A DNA stretch of 64,000 nucleotides from Chloroflexaceae bacterium (lineage in GTDB: Bacteria; Chloroflexota; Chloroflexia; Chloroflexales; Chloroflexaceae), in NCBI GenBank assembly GCA_025057155.1, contig JANWYD010000010.1, forward strand, positions 124,001 through 188,000. The letters run 5' to 3'. Both the position numbers and the translations under genes were made by a program. The notes beneath the pieces are model-generated. The model did no database searches and was not told the DNA's origin. It saw only the letters and a program-made list of their open reading frames with translations. Shown here one piece after another: positions 23,166 to 30,713 of this stretch. Within the stretch, counting starts at the first letter, position 1; every line of letters starts with the position of its first letter.

Positions 23166-24316
23166 GCAACGTTTCGCTTTCTAATGAAGAAATTGCCCGC
23201 TACAGCCGCCACCTGATTATGCCCGAAGTGGGCATGGAGGGCCAGCGGCGTCTGAAGCAGGGCAGTGTGCTGCTGATTGGCGCCGGCGGCCTGGGGTCGC
23301 CGCTGGCTCTCTACCTGGCCGCGGCGGGCGTTGGTCACATCGGGCTGGTTGACTTCGATGTGGTTGATGCGAGCAACCTGCAACGGCAGATCGTCCACGG
23401 CACCAGCACCGTCGGCATCGCCAAGACCGAGTCGGCCCGCCGGCGCCTGCTCGACCTCAATCCGCATATCGAGGTCACTGTCTATGAGACGCAGATCACC
23501 TCGGCCAACGCCTTTGATCTGCTGCGCCCCTATGACGTCATTGTGGACGGGACCGACAATTTTCCCACCCGCTACCTGACCAACGATGCCTCGGTGCTCC
23601 TCGGTAAGCCCAACGTCTACGGCAGCATCTTCCGGTTCGAGGGCCAGGCGACGGTGTTCTCGCCGCAGCATGGCGGGCCATGCTACCGCTGCCTCTACCC
23701 CGAACCGCCGCCTCCGGGTCTGGTGCCTTCCTGCGCCGAGGGAGGCGTGCTGGGAGTGCTGCCGGGCGTAATCGGGACGATTCAGGCGACGGAGACGATC
23801 AAGTTGCTCACCGGCATCGGCGAGCCGTTGATCGGGCGCTTGCTGCTCTACGATGCTCTGAGCATGCACTTCCGCGAACTGAAACTGCGGCGCAATCCGA
23901 ACTGCCCGGTCTGCGGCGAGAATCCCACCGTCACCGCCCTGATTGACTACGAGCAGTTCTGCGGCATCACCCGCGAAGCGCCTTCAATTGGCGGCCAGTA
24001 TGTGATTACGCCGCTCGAACTGGCCGGCTGGCTCCAGCGCGACGATCGGCCCTTCCTCCTCGATGTGCGCAATCCTTACGAGGTGGCCATTGCCAGCATC
24101 CCCGGCACCGACAAACTCATCCCCATTGACCAGTTGCCGGAGCGCATCTACGAACTCGACAGCGCCCGCGAGATCGTGGTCTACTGCCGCAGTGGCGTGC
24201 GTAGCTGGCGCGCGGTCGAACTGCTCAAACAGGCCGGCTTCCGTAAGGTCAAGAACCTTGAGGGCGGCATCCTCCGCTGGAGTGATGAGGTGGACCCGAC
24301 AGTGGCAAAGTATTAG
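23162..24316 (+). CDS. moeZ: MoeZ-like E1 activating enzyme fused to rhodanese
   Basis: 384 residues in two domains. Residues about 8-255 are the ThiF/MoeB adenylation domain with GAGGLGSP, the ATP-contact region DNFPTRYL and zinc cysteines in CYRC and CPVC. Residues about 280-384 are a rhodanese domain with Cys342 in YCRSGVRSW. MoeZ adenylates the C-terminal glycine of a carrier such as CysO and then transfers sulfur to make the thiocarboxylate. The ATG overlaps the stop of the carrier gene by four bases, so the pair is translationally coupled. Confidence 0.95.
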   Translation: MSNVSLSNEEIARYSRHLIMPEVGMEGQRRLKQGSVLLIGAGGLGSPLALYLAAAGVGHIGLVDFDVVDASNLQRQIVHGTSTVGIAKTESARRRLLDLNPHIEVTVYETQITSANAFDLLRPYDVIVDGTDNFPTRYLTNDASVLLGKPNVYGSIFRFEGQATVFSPQHGGPCYRCLYPEPPPPGLVPSCAEGGVLGVLPGVIGTIQATETIKLLTGIGEPLIGRLLLYDALSMHFRELKLRRNPNCPVCGENPTVTALIDYEQFCGITREAPSIGGQYVITPLELAGWLQRDDRPFLLDVRNPYEVAIASIPGTDKLIPIDQLPERIYELDSAREIVVYCRSGVRSWRAVELLKQAGFRKVKNLEGGILRWSDEVDPTVAKY

Positions 24317-24335
24317 AGACCGGAGAAATTAAGGT

Positions 24336-24360
24336 GGGGCCAACCCTCAGGGTTGGCCCC
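24336..24360. terminator. 11-bp hairpin between convergent moeZ and transporter genes (family R3)
   Basis: GGGGCCAACCC (24336-24346), loop TCA, GGGTTGGCCCC (24350-24360). It lies 20 bp after the moeZ stop and 40 bp past the end of the convergent transporter gene; TTAATTT follows on the minus strand. A shared terminator is plausible. Confidence 0.6.
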
Positions 24361-24400
24361 TCAGGGCAACCCGACTGCCCTCTTGTTTTTCCCTGTTTCC

Positions 24401-26035
24401 TCACCGTAATAGCGCCACCAGCCCCTGGGCCAGAATGATCTTGGCGATGGTCGCCAGCGGATACACCGTGGCGTAGCCGATATTTGGCATATCATTGCGG
24501 GTCTGTTCCGCAGCGAAGGCCAGCGCCGCCGGCTGGGTCTGCATTCCCGCCAGCAGGCCAATGCACAGCCCCAGCGGGATCTTGAGCAGGCGGTACCCGA
24601 CGAAGAGCAGCGTCACGGCGGAGATGGCGGTAATCAGGGCCCCGGCGACGAAGATCGCCAGACCTCCCCCCTCTGCCAGCGTGCTCACGAAACTGTAGCC
24701 CGAGCGTAGCCCCACCCCTGCCAGAAAGAGCGTCAACCCGACCTGGCGCAGGGTCAGGTTGGCGCTGTAGGGCAGGCTCCAGACGATGGGCCCGCTGCGC
24801 TCCAGCCAGCCGAGGATCAGCGCAACGATCAGCGGCCCGCCGGCGAAGCCCAGGGTAAACGCGCCGCCTCCGGGCAGCGGAAAGGGGATCATGCCTGCCA
24901 GCAGGCCCATGGTCATCCCCAGGCCCAGCGAGACGACGTCAATCTCGGAGAGACGCTGGTAGGAGTCGCCGAAGTACTTGCTGACGTTGTCCAGGTTTTC
25001 GCGCCGGGTCACCACCCGCACCCTGTCGCCGAGTTCGAGCACTGTGTCGCCGTGGGGCAGAATATCCACATCACCGCGCCGCACGCGGGTGATAATCGCC
25101 CCCTGGGTGCGTGGCAGGTCAAGATCGCGCAACCGTTTGCCCGCCACCTCCGGATTTGACACGAAGACACGCCGAAAATCCAGCGTGTGACGGTCCAGCT
25201 CCAGCCCTTCGGGGGCCGGTTCGCCCAGGACCGTCACCACGCGCTCAACCTCTTCGGGCGCGCCGATGACGCTCACCAGATCGTTGAGCCGGAGATAGGC
25301 GTCGCTGGTGGCGAGGCTCGCGTGCCCATCGTGTTGCAGACGACTGAACACCACGTCCCAGCGATAGGTGCGTACCAGTTCGCCAAGGTTCCGGCCATCC
25401 ATGTCAGGTCGAGTTACGCGCACGGTGCGGTTAACCAGGTTTTCGACTCCCAGGCGCAGCTCGGGCGAGGAGCGCGCCTCGGCGGCGTAGTCAACGCGCC
25501 ACAGCCGCTGAAAGACATGGATCGCCAGGATCACCCCCAGCACACCCATAGGGTACGTGACCGAGTATCCGACGACCGGCCCGGCGAGGGCGGCATCGTT
25601 CTGCTCGGCGCTGCGCTTAAGCTGTTCGATGACACTGGCCAGGGCCGGGGTGTTGGTCAGGCTGCCAGCGAACATCCCCGCGGTAATCGGCGGGCCTGTG
25701 CCGATCACCAGATGCGCCGCGACGGTCAGCGCCGTGGCGAAGAGCAACACCCCCAGCACCAGCAGGTTATCGCGGAGTCCCCTGCGTTGCAGCGAGGCAA
25801 AAAAGCCGGGGCCGCTGCTTAATCCGATCGTATAGACAAACAGCACCAGGCCGAGTTGGTAGATAATGTCGGGGAGTTGCACGTTCGGGTCGAGGGCCCC
25901 AAAGGCCAGACCCACGAAGAGCACGGCGGCGACGCCGAGACTCACTCCCCCGATCTGCACACGGCCCAGCACATAGCCGATGGCCGATACCACGAAGAGC
26001 AGCAGAAGAGGATTGTTGATCAGCAGGTTTATCAT
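24401..26035 (-). CDS. YidE/AspT-type putative transporter with two RCK_C domains
   Basis: 544 residues. Five to six membrane helices (residues about 1-190) come first, then two TrkA-C/RCK_C-like cytoplasmic domains (about 200-370: NRTVRVTRPDMDGRNLGELV and DFRRVFVSNPEVAGKRLRDLDL mark their starts). Another five to six helices complete the protein. This layout and the duplicated GxxxG-rich membrane halves fit the YidE/YbjL branch of the aspartate-alanine exchanger family (TIGR01625). The central domains probably bind a small regulatory ligand. The substrate is unknown. It is convergent with moeZ and divergent from the MIP18 gene. Confidence 0.85.
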   Translation of the reverse strand: MINLLINNPLLLLFVVSAIGYVLGRVQIGGVSLGVAAVLFVGLAFGALDPNVQLPDIIYQLGLVLFVYTIGLSSGPGFFASLQRRGLRDNLLVLGVLLFATALTVAAHLVIGTGPPITAGMFAGSLTNTPALASVIEQLKRSAEQNDAALAGPVVGYSVTYPMGVLGVILAIHVFQRLWRVDYAAEARSSPELRLGVENLVNRTVRVTRPDMDGRNLGELVRTYRWDVVFSRLQHDGHASLATSDAYLRLNDLVSVIGAPEEVERVVTVLGEPAPEGLELDRHTLDFRRVFVSNPEVAGKRLRDLDLPRTQGAIITRVRRGDVDILPHGDTVLELGDRVRVVTRRENLDNVSKYFGDSYQRLSEIDVVSLGLGMTMGLLAGMIPFPLPGGGAFTLGFAGGPLIVALILGWLERSGPIVWSLPYSANLTLRQVGLTLFLAGVGLRSGYSFVSTLAEGGGLAIFVAGALITAISAVTLLFVGYRLLKIPLGLCIGLLAGMQTQPAALAFAAEQTRNDMPNIGYATVYPLATIAKIILAQGLVALLR

Positions 26036-26312
26036 GGCTCAATCCAGGAGCAGACGCAAGTTCCCGGGAGGGCGGCGCCTGCCCGGCTCCTCTCACAGGC
26101 AGGAGCGCAAAGACAGCGGGTTTCCCGACGCCTTTCCCTTGAAGCCGCGCGGCTGAAAGAGGCATCGCCCCGCGGAGCTATGGTATCATAGCGGTATACT
26201 TGATAACGCAACCAGTGTGGCCGAAAGGGGCCGAAGAGGGGCGGCGGGCCGCGCCCGGATGAACCTGTTCGGTGTCAACCCCGGTCACGCCTGATAGAAA
26301 TCGAGGAAGACG

Positions 26313-26630
26313 ATGGTCACCGAAGAAATGGTGCGCGCCGCGCTCAAGAATGTCGTCGATCCTGAGATCGGGCTGGATATTGTCAACCTGGGGCTGGTCT
26401 ACCGCATTGATGTGCTGGAGGAAGGCCGTGTGGTGGATATTGACATGACCCTGACCACGCCGGCCTGTCCCGCCGGGCCGCAGATCCTCGACCAGGCCCG
26501 ACGCGAGGTGCTGGCCTTGCAAGAGGTGTTCAAGAATCTCGAAGACGTGCGCATCAACCTGGTATGGACGCCCTTCTGGAACCCCAGCCTGATGAGCGAC
26601 GAGGCGCGCGAGGAGCTGGGGTTTTTCTAG
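26313..26630 (+). CDS. MIP18 family (DUF59) Fe-S assembly factor, SufT-like
   Basis: 105 residues. The DUF59 hallmark VxDPEIGxDIVNLGLVY is present at residues about 13-30, followed by DMTLTTPACPAG with the conserved Cys, and a C-terminal VWTPFWNPSLMSDEAREELG. Proteins of this family (SufT, PaaD, the N-part of Mrp) help mature Fe-S proteins. It is close to, but not in, the SUF operon. GAGGAAG lies before the ATG. The 277-bp divergent region to the transporter contains TATCAT (26184-26189) and TATACT (26195-26200), either of which may be its -10 box. Confidence 0.9.
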   Translation: MVTEEMVRAALKNVVDPEIGLDIVNLGLVYRIDVLEEGRVVDIDMTLTTPACPAGPQILDQARREVLALQEVFKNLEDVRINLVWTPFWNPSLMSDEAREELGFF

Positions 26631-26659
26631 GCTCTCTCACCTGAACGTGGGCGGCTGGA

Positions 26660-26728
26660 GGTGGGTGGGGAAACCTGGGTTTCCCCACTCCCACACCTCC
26701 ACACCTCCACACCCCCTCACCCCCTCAC
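26660..26728. repeat. R1 palindrome and CACACCTCC repeats between convergent genes
   Basis: GGTGGGGAAACCTGGG and its mirrored half (26667-26690) are followed by tandem CACACCTCCACACC units (26691-26710) and CCCCTCAC units up to the end of the convergent gene. Confidence 0.55.
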
Positions 26729-27759
26729 ATCCCCTCCCGATCCAGGGCTATCTTCCACAGCGCCAGGCCGATCAGGGTAGGGTCATGGCGGATTGTGTCC
26801 TGTTTGTTCCAGAGGGTGCGTTTCCCTTCCCTGGCTTCGGCCAGATTACGCACCAGCGGTCGCACGCCAAGGCGGCTGATCTGCTCCAGATCGGCTTCGG
26901 TAGGTTCGAGCACGTGCAACCCCTCGGCGGCGTACTCGGCGATGATCTCCGGATCGAGCTGGTCGCTACGGTTGATCAGGGCAATATCAACCACACCCGA
27001 ACCGAGCAGCTTGACCAGATGGCGCACATGATCGGCGACGGAGAATCCGTCGGTCTGGCCGGGCTGGGTGGTAGTATTGCAGATGAAAACCACCGTGGCA
27101 CGGGTGTCACGGAGGGCCTCGCCAACGTGATCGAAGAGCAGGGTCGCCAGCACCGAGGTAAAGAAGCTGCCGGGGCCAATCGTCACCACATCGGCCTGGA
27201 GGATGGCCTGGATGACAGCGGGGTTGGCAGGGGCCCGGGGCGTACTGAGGTAGAGCCGGCTGATCGGCGCCTTGTTGAGGGCCCGCACGGCCAGTTCGTT
27301 CTCGGCCACGGTGCCGTCCTCAAGCTCGGCGCAGAGGTGGGTATTGACCGTGGAGATCGGCAGAATTCGGGCGGTGCAATCGAGCATCAGGCTGGCCGCC
27401 TCGATCGCCTCGGCGAAGTCTCCGATCATCTGTGTCAGGGCAGCGATCAGCAGGTTGCCGAAGGCCATCCCATCGAGCACGGGCACAGCAGGCGAACGCA
27501 GGCGGTGCTGCATCAGGCGGGCGAGCAGCGAGTCGGGATCGCGGGCGAGAGTCGCCAGAGTGTTGCGAACGTCGCCGGGGGCGGGCATACTGGCAATCGC
27601 GCGGGCAGTGCCGGTGCTGCGACCGGTATCGGTTACGGCAATCGCCGCCGTGAGGCCGCCGAAGTAGGGCCGCGCTCCCAGCAGCACCTGACTGACGCCG
27701 CCGCCGCCCCCGATGGCGACAAGTCTGAGCGTGGAAGCGGGTGTGTCGCTGAGGTTCAT
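26725..27759 (-). CDS. yvcK: YvcK/CofD-like protein (gluconeogenesis factor family)
   Basis: 344 residues from ATG 27759; a TTG ten codons further out overlaps the upstream gene. LRLVAIGGGGGVSQVLLGAR is the nucleotide-binding entry, TDTGRSTG and PAPGDVRNTL follow, and GPGSFFTSVLATLL is the second phosphate loop of the CofD/YvcK fold. YvcK binds UDP-sugars and supports central carbon and cell-wall metabolism. CofD (F420 synthesis) is a sequence relative, but the entry motif and lack of other cof genes favour YvcK. The canonical version is a little different at the DSGGSSG position, here DTGRSTG, which is worth noting. Confidence 0.82.
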   Translation of the reverse strand: MNLSDTPASTLRLVAIGGGGGVSQVLLGARPYFGGLTAAIAVTDTGRSTGTARAIASMPAPGDVRNTLATLARDPDSLLARLMQHRLRSPAVPVLDGMAFGNLLIAALTQMIGDFAEAIEAASLMLDCTARILPISTVNTHLCAELEDGTVAENELAVRALNKAPISRLYLSTPRAPANPAVIQAILQADVVTIGPGSFFTSVLATLLFDHVGEALRDTRATVVFICNTTTQPGQTDGFSVADHVRHLVKLLGSGVVDIALINRSDQLDPEIIAEYAAEGLHVLEPTEADLEQISRLGVRPLVRNLAEAREGKRTLWNKQDTIRHDPTLIGLALWKIALDREGM

Positions 27760-27778
27760 AGGTTTCTCGTTTGTGCGT

Positions 27779-29089
27779 CTATCGCTCAATCACACGGCCG
27801 GTCGCACTTCTGGCGCTTATCGCCAGCAGTTCCTGGTACAACTCAAGCGTCTGACGGGCAACCACTGGCCAGGCAAAGGTCGAGCGCACGATGCGCGCGC
27901 TCTCCTCGCCCCAGGCGGGCCAGCGGGCGCGCGCCCGGAGGGCCAGGCGCAACTTCGCCGCCAGGTCCTCCACGTCGCCGGGGCGCGCCAGATAGCCGTT
28001 GCGCCCATCGAAGACCTTGTCAGGAATGCCGCCGCTGGCCGAGGCCACCAGCGGCTTGCGGTGAATCATCCCCTCCAACGTCACCAGACTGGAGCCTTCA
28101 TACAGCGTCGGGTGGATAACCAGATCCACCTCTTCGTAGAGGCTGTGCAACTCCACATCGTCGAGGCGCCCGACGAAAACAATGTGGTCGGCGATCCCGG
28201 CCTGTCGCGCCTGGCGCTCCAGCACTGCTCGCTCCTTGCCGTTGCCGACCAGCAGCCAGCGCCAGCTTGGCGGCAGTTCGGCCCGCAGGCGGGCGAGCGC
28301 CGCGATCAGCACGTGAAACCCCTTGTTGCGCTCCAACCGTCCCACGCTGAGCAGGAGCGGATCAGCCGCGTCAAGGTTCCAGCGCTCGCGCAGCCGAGAC
28401 CGGATATCTGGCCTGACATACCCCAGACACTCATCCACATCAATCGCCGAGGGGATGACTACGACGCGCCGCGGATCAACGCCGAGGTAGCGCGGCAGAT
28501 CGTCGCGGGTGCAGGCATCGGTGGCGATGGCCCGATCAGCCTGGCGGTGGCCATAGGCGTAGAGGGCGCGGAAGGGAGCGTAGGCCAGCCACTTGCGCCG
28601 GTCGGGGGTGCGAAACTCCTCCATGCCGTGCGGATTGGCGACGAAGGGCAGGGCGCGCAGCAGCGGGTCGCGAGAGCGGATAAAGCCATAGCCGGCCGCG
28701 CAGAGACCCTGACTGTGCACCACATCATAGGCCCCCCGGCGGGCGGCGCGAGCGACCACGCAGCCGAGTCGCCAGGAATACCAGGGATAGTTGATCTGGC
28801 GACCGGCAATGCCATTAGGCGGCAACCATGGCGAGGTGTAATCGTAGCGCAACTGGATCAGGCCGTGCAACCCCTGCGTCACAGCGCGGGTGGCCTCGTC
28901 ATCAGCGGTCTGGCGGCGCAGATCAGCCGATTGCACATACAATGTTACCGCGGCCCCCAGGCGTGTCAGATGGGTCGCCAGGTGGAAGACATGGCGCTCG
29001 ATCCCGCCGTACCCATGCAGCGGAAAGACGACACGGGCCAGCATCGCCACGCGGATCGGACGGCCGTTCAACGAGGAGGCGACCTTCAT
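27779..29089 (-). CDS. Glycosyltransferase family 4
   Basis: 436 residues from ATG 29089; the long in-frame lead to 29365 crosses a hairpin and has no family signal. IRVAMLARVVFPLHGYGGIERHV begins the N-domain with the GGIE loop typical of GT4. The C-domain has LLLSVGRLERNKGFHVLIAAL, then PTLYEGSSLVTLEGMIHRKPLVAS, the usual donor-binding region. It lies just upstream of yvcK on the same strand with a 19-bp gap, so the two may be co-transcribed. Donor and acceptor are unknown. Confidence 0.9.
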   Translation of the reverse strand: MKVASSLNGRPIRVAMLARVVFPLHGYGGIERHVFHLATHLTRLGAAVTLYVQSADLRRQTADDEATRAVTQGLHGLIQLRYDYTSPWLPPNGIAGRQINYPWYSWRLGCVVARAARRGAYDVVHSQGLCAAGYGFIRSRDPLLRALPFVANPHGMEEFRTPDRRKWLAYAPFRALYAYGHRQADRAIATDACTRDDLPRYLGVDPRRVVVIPSAIDVDECLGYVRPDIRSRLRERWNLDAADPLLLSVGRLERNKGFHVLIAALARLRAELPPSWRWLLVGNGKERAVLERQARQAGIADHIVFVGRLDDVELHSLYEEVDLVIHPTLYEGSSLVTLEGMIHRKPLVASASGGIPDKVFDGRNGYLARPGDVEDLAAKLRLALRARARWPAWGEESARIVRSTFAWPVVARQTLELYQELLAISARSATGRVIER

Positions 29090-29210
29090 AGCGTGCATGA
29101 TACCACATAGCCAGACTGAACATAGGCCCTGCACAGCAGGGTCAGGTCCTTCGCAACGTCCGCCTCCGGCGATGAGGTTCGGGGCGGTGCAGCCGCCCAG
29201 AAAGGTCTTT

Positions 29211-29249
29211 GTCGTCGGTTTTAACGGCATTGCCGTCAAAACCGACGAC
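29211..29249. repeat. Two-tier 18-bp hairpin upstream of bioY
   Basis: GTCGTCGGTTTT (29211-29222) pairs with AAAACCGACGAC (29238-29249), and the interior ACGGCA/TGCCGT pairs again around a single T with one mismatch between the tiers. On the + strand the stem is followed by AAACTGTAG, on the minus strand by AAAGACC, so it is not a standard terminator. It might be a protein site, a cruciform or a mobile repeat. Confidence 0.65.
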
Positions 29250-29384
29250 AAACTGTAGAGTTCGGGAGCTTGCCTCCAGGATAGCATCAGCCCTGCCAGA
29301 CCTTGGCGGGGCTGTTCCCTGTCCAACCGTAGTGCCATCTCTGCAGTTGCGTCAGCGGCCTGCAACAGACGATACCAGATATGT

Positions 29385-29390
29385 TACAAT
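29385..29390 (+). promoter_or_regulatory. -10 box of bioY
   Basis: TACAAT 38 bases before the bioY ATG; only a weak -35 candidate (TGCAAC at 29361-29366) is 18 bases upstream. A good ribosome site AAAGGAG lies at 29413-29419. No BirA-like operator was recognised. Confidence 0.4.
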
Positions 29391-29427
29391 CAGCGCTATC
29401 CGGCGTAGCAGGAAAGGAGCGGCACCT

Positions 29428-30081
29428 ATGAGCAACAGCGGCATTTCGAGCCCGGGCACTCTTGCGCAGCGACTGGTACCCGCGCAGGGCGCGCTGCAAC
29501 GGCCCTTCGTCCGCGATGGTCTGCTGGTTCTGGCAGGTTCTCTGCTCATGGCGCTGACAGCGCGGATCAGCATTCCTCTCCCGTTCACCCCGGTGCCCAT
29601 CACCGGGCAGACTTTCGGCGTGTTGCTGCTTGGAGCGCTCCTGGGCCCGCGCCTCGGCGCGCTGACCATGCTGGTCTATCTGGCCCAGGGCTTGCTGGGG
29701 TTGCCGGTGTTCGCCGGGGGGCGCAGCGCCTGGACACCCAGCAGCATTCCCGGCCTTCCGGTCATCGTTGGCCCAACGGCGGGGTACCTGTTCTCCTATC
29801 CGATTGCCGCGGCGGTCGTGGGCGCGCTGGCCCATCGTGGCTGGGATCGCCGGGTGCGCACGGCCATTCCAGCGATGCTTCTGGGGAATGTCATCATCCT
29901 TGTCCTGGGCTTTCTCTGGTTGGCCGCAATCACGGCTATGTTCCGGGGATCGGTAAACGTCATCACGCTCTTGAATATGGCGGTGATCCCGTTCCTGCCA
30001 GGCGATGCAATCAAGATGCTGCTGGCAGCGCTGGCGCTACCGGGGGGGTGGCGCTTGCTTGAGAGTCTGGATCGGCGCTAG
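29428..30081 (+). CDS. bioY: BioY biotin transporter substrate-binding (S) component
   Basis: 217 residues from ATG 29428. The polytopic protein has about six membrane helices and the BioY core: ISIPLPFTPVPITGQTFGVLLLGALLGPRLGALTMLVYLAQGLLGLPVFAGG, with GPTAGYLFSYPIAAAVVG afterwards. BioY is the substrate-capture subunit of the ECF-type biotin importer. No energy-coupling genes (bioM, bioN) are in the window, so it either works with a shared module elsewhere or alone. A terminator-like hairpin is 100 bp downstream. Confidence 0.95.
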   Translation: MSNSGISSPGTLAQRLVPAQGALQRPFVRDGLLVLAGSLLMALTARISIPLPFTPVPITGQTFGVLLLGALLGPRLGALTMLVYLAQGLLGLPVFAGGRSAWTPSSIPGLPVIVGPTAGYLFSYPIAAAVVGALAHRGWDRRVRTAIPAMLLGNVIILVLGFLWLAAITAMFRGSVNVITLLNMAVIPFLPGDAIKMLLAALALPGGWRLLESLDRR

Positions 30082-30180
30082 TGCTCTCGCGCTTGACCAT
30101 TCTTGACTGATGAGGGTAAACGGGCGTGCAATGGCGACGCCCATCTCACAACAACATTGCAACGAGGCTGTGAGTAAAGA

Positions 30181-30211
30181 GGGCGCGGCTGTTTGATCGA
30201 CAGCCGCGCCC
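30181..30211 (+). terminator. Terminator-like hairpin after bioY
   Basis: GGGCGCGGCTGT (30181-30192), 7-nt loop, ACAGCCGCGCCC (30200-30211), followed by TTGGTCTTGTT. The stem is perfect, the T tract mixed. Confidence 0.65.
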
Positions 30212-30259
30212 TTGGTCTTGTTGGATATACTGCCTGGCGGGAACTTGCGTTTTCTGCAC

Positions 30260-30288
30260 TTGACAGCCCCTGCGAGTTAAGTTAGTAT
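30260..30288 (+). promoter_or_regulatory. Promoter of the candidate small RNA
   Basis: TTGACA (30260-30265), exactly 17 nt, TAGTAT (30283-30288). The perfect -35 box in a region without protein genes suggests transcription from about 30295. Confidence 0.65.
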
Positions 30289-30294
30289 TTCCAT

Positions 30295-30542
30295 GACCTC
30301 AAAATATTCTACCCCGCAACTCTAAGTGACAACCCCGGTCACCAAGCACCGTCGAAGGCTGCTTCTGAAGACAGCCTGCTGGTGCGTCTGATACCGCCAG
30401 TCCCCATCGGAACAGGAATAAAGTGCGGCAACAGGAACTGAATCCCATATGCAAATGTGCGAGAGCGCGTCGTTATTATGACGCTGGGCCTCACACAAAT
30501 TGCTCAGTAGGAGTGCGGGGAACCCGGGTTCCCCGCACTTTT
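30295..30542 (+). ncRNA. Candidate structured small RNA (about 250 nt)
   Basis: The stretch begins just after a good promoter and ends at a 28-bp palindrome with four T residues (30512-30542). Between them are several stems: GTGAC/GTCAC (30326-30330 with 30338-30342); GCACC and AGGCTG pairing with CAGCCT and GGTGC (30346-30385); and GTG-GAG plus GCGTC pairing with GACGC plus CTC-CAC (30457-30496). CCCCGCAACT at 30312-30321 can also pair with the left arm of the terminator (AGTGCGGGG), so an alternative long-range fold exists. Size and end-pairing would suit a 6S-like RNA or a leader with attenuation. I do not match it to a known family. The downstream regulator gene starts at 30714, 170 bp past the hairpin. 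Confidence 0.45.
30512..30542 (+). terminator. Perfect 28-bp palindrome with T run
   Basis: AGTGCGGGGAACCC pairs exactly with GGGTTCCCCGCACT (30512-30539), and TTTT occupies 30539-30542. It is also a member of the R1 palindrome family (GGGGAACC core) apparently used here as a terminator. Confidence 0.7.
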
Positions 30543-30713
30543 GTCCGGGTAAGCAAGTTTCTCTGTTCTCCTCTTCTCGCAGGTCGCGGCGGCATGGCTT
30601 TCAGGCCTGAATGAATGGCGGTCATTTTGACGTTAAATATCGAGGTCGTGTAGCTCACATACGACGCTCAGGAGTTCTGTAACTCAGGATTATGGTCGAA
30701 TGGCGGGGGGGCC
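30543..30713. other. Leader of the OmpR-type regulator
   Basis: No gene or clear -35/-10 pair. A GC-poor patch (GTTAAATATCGAGG, 30631-30644) and GGCGGGGGGGCC just before the ATG are the only features; the ribosome site is G-rich but not a standard AGGAGG. Confidence 0.35.

Larger units (their letters stand above)
29090..29427. other. Divergent intergenic region between GT4 and bioY
   Basis: No gene is seen. It contains the hairpin at 29211-29249 and, near bioY, a TACAAT box (29385-29390). Two copies of GTCAGG/CCTGC-type sequence are not significant. The GT4 promoter should lie in 29100-29200, but no clear boxes were found. Confidence 0.45.

Noticed and set aside
26725-27759. CofD (F420 synthesis 2-phospho-L-lactate transferase)
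   Set aside because: No cofE, cofC or cofG nearby and the motifs fit the YvcK branch; a CofD role is not excluded.
26647-28119. 490-residue plus-strand frame opposite yvcK and the GT4 gene
   Set aside because: Low-complexity composition and no motif; the minus-strand proteins are clearly real.
30423-30614. 63-residue ORF inside the small-RNA candidate
   Set aside because: It starts at GTG without a ribosome site and reads through the 28-bp palindrome and its T run; composition is not protein-like.
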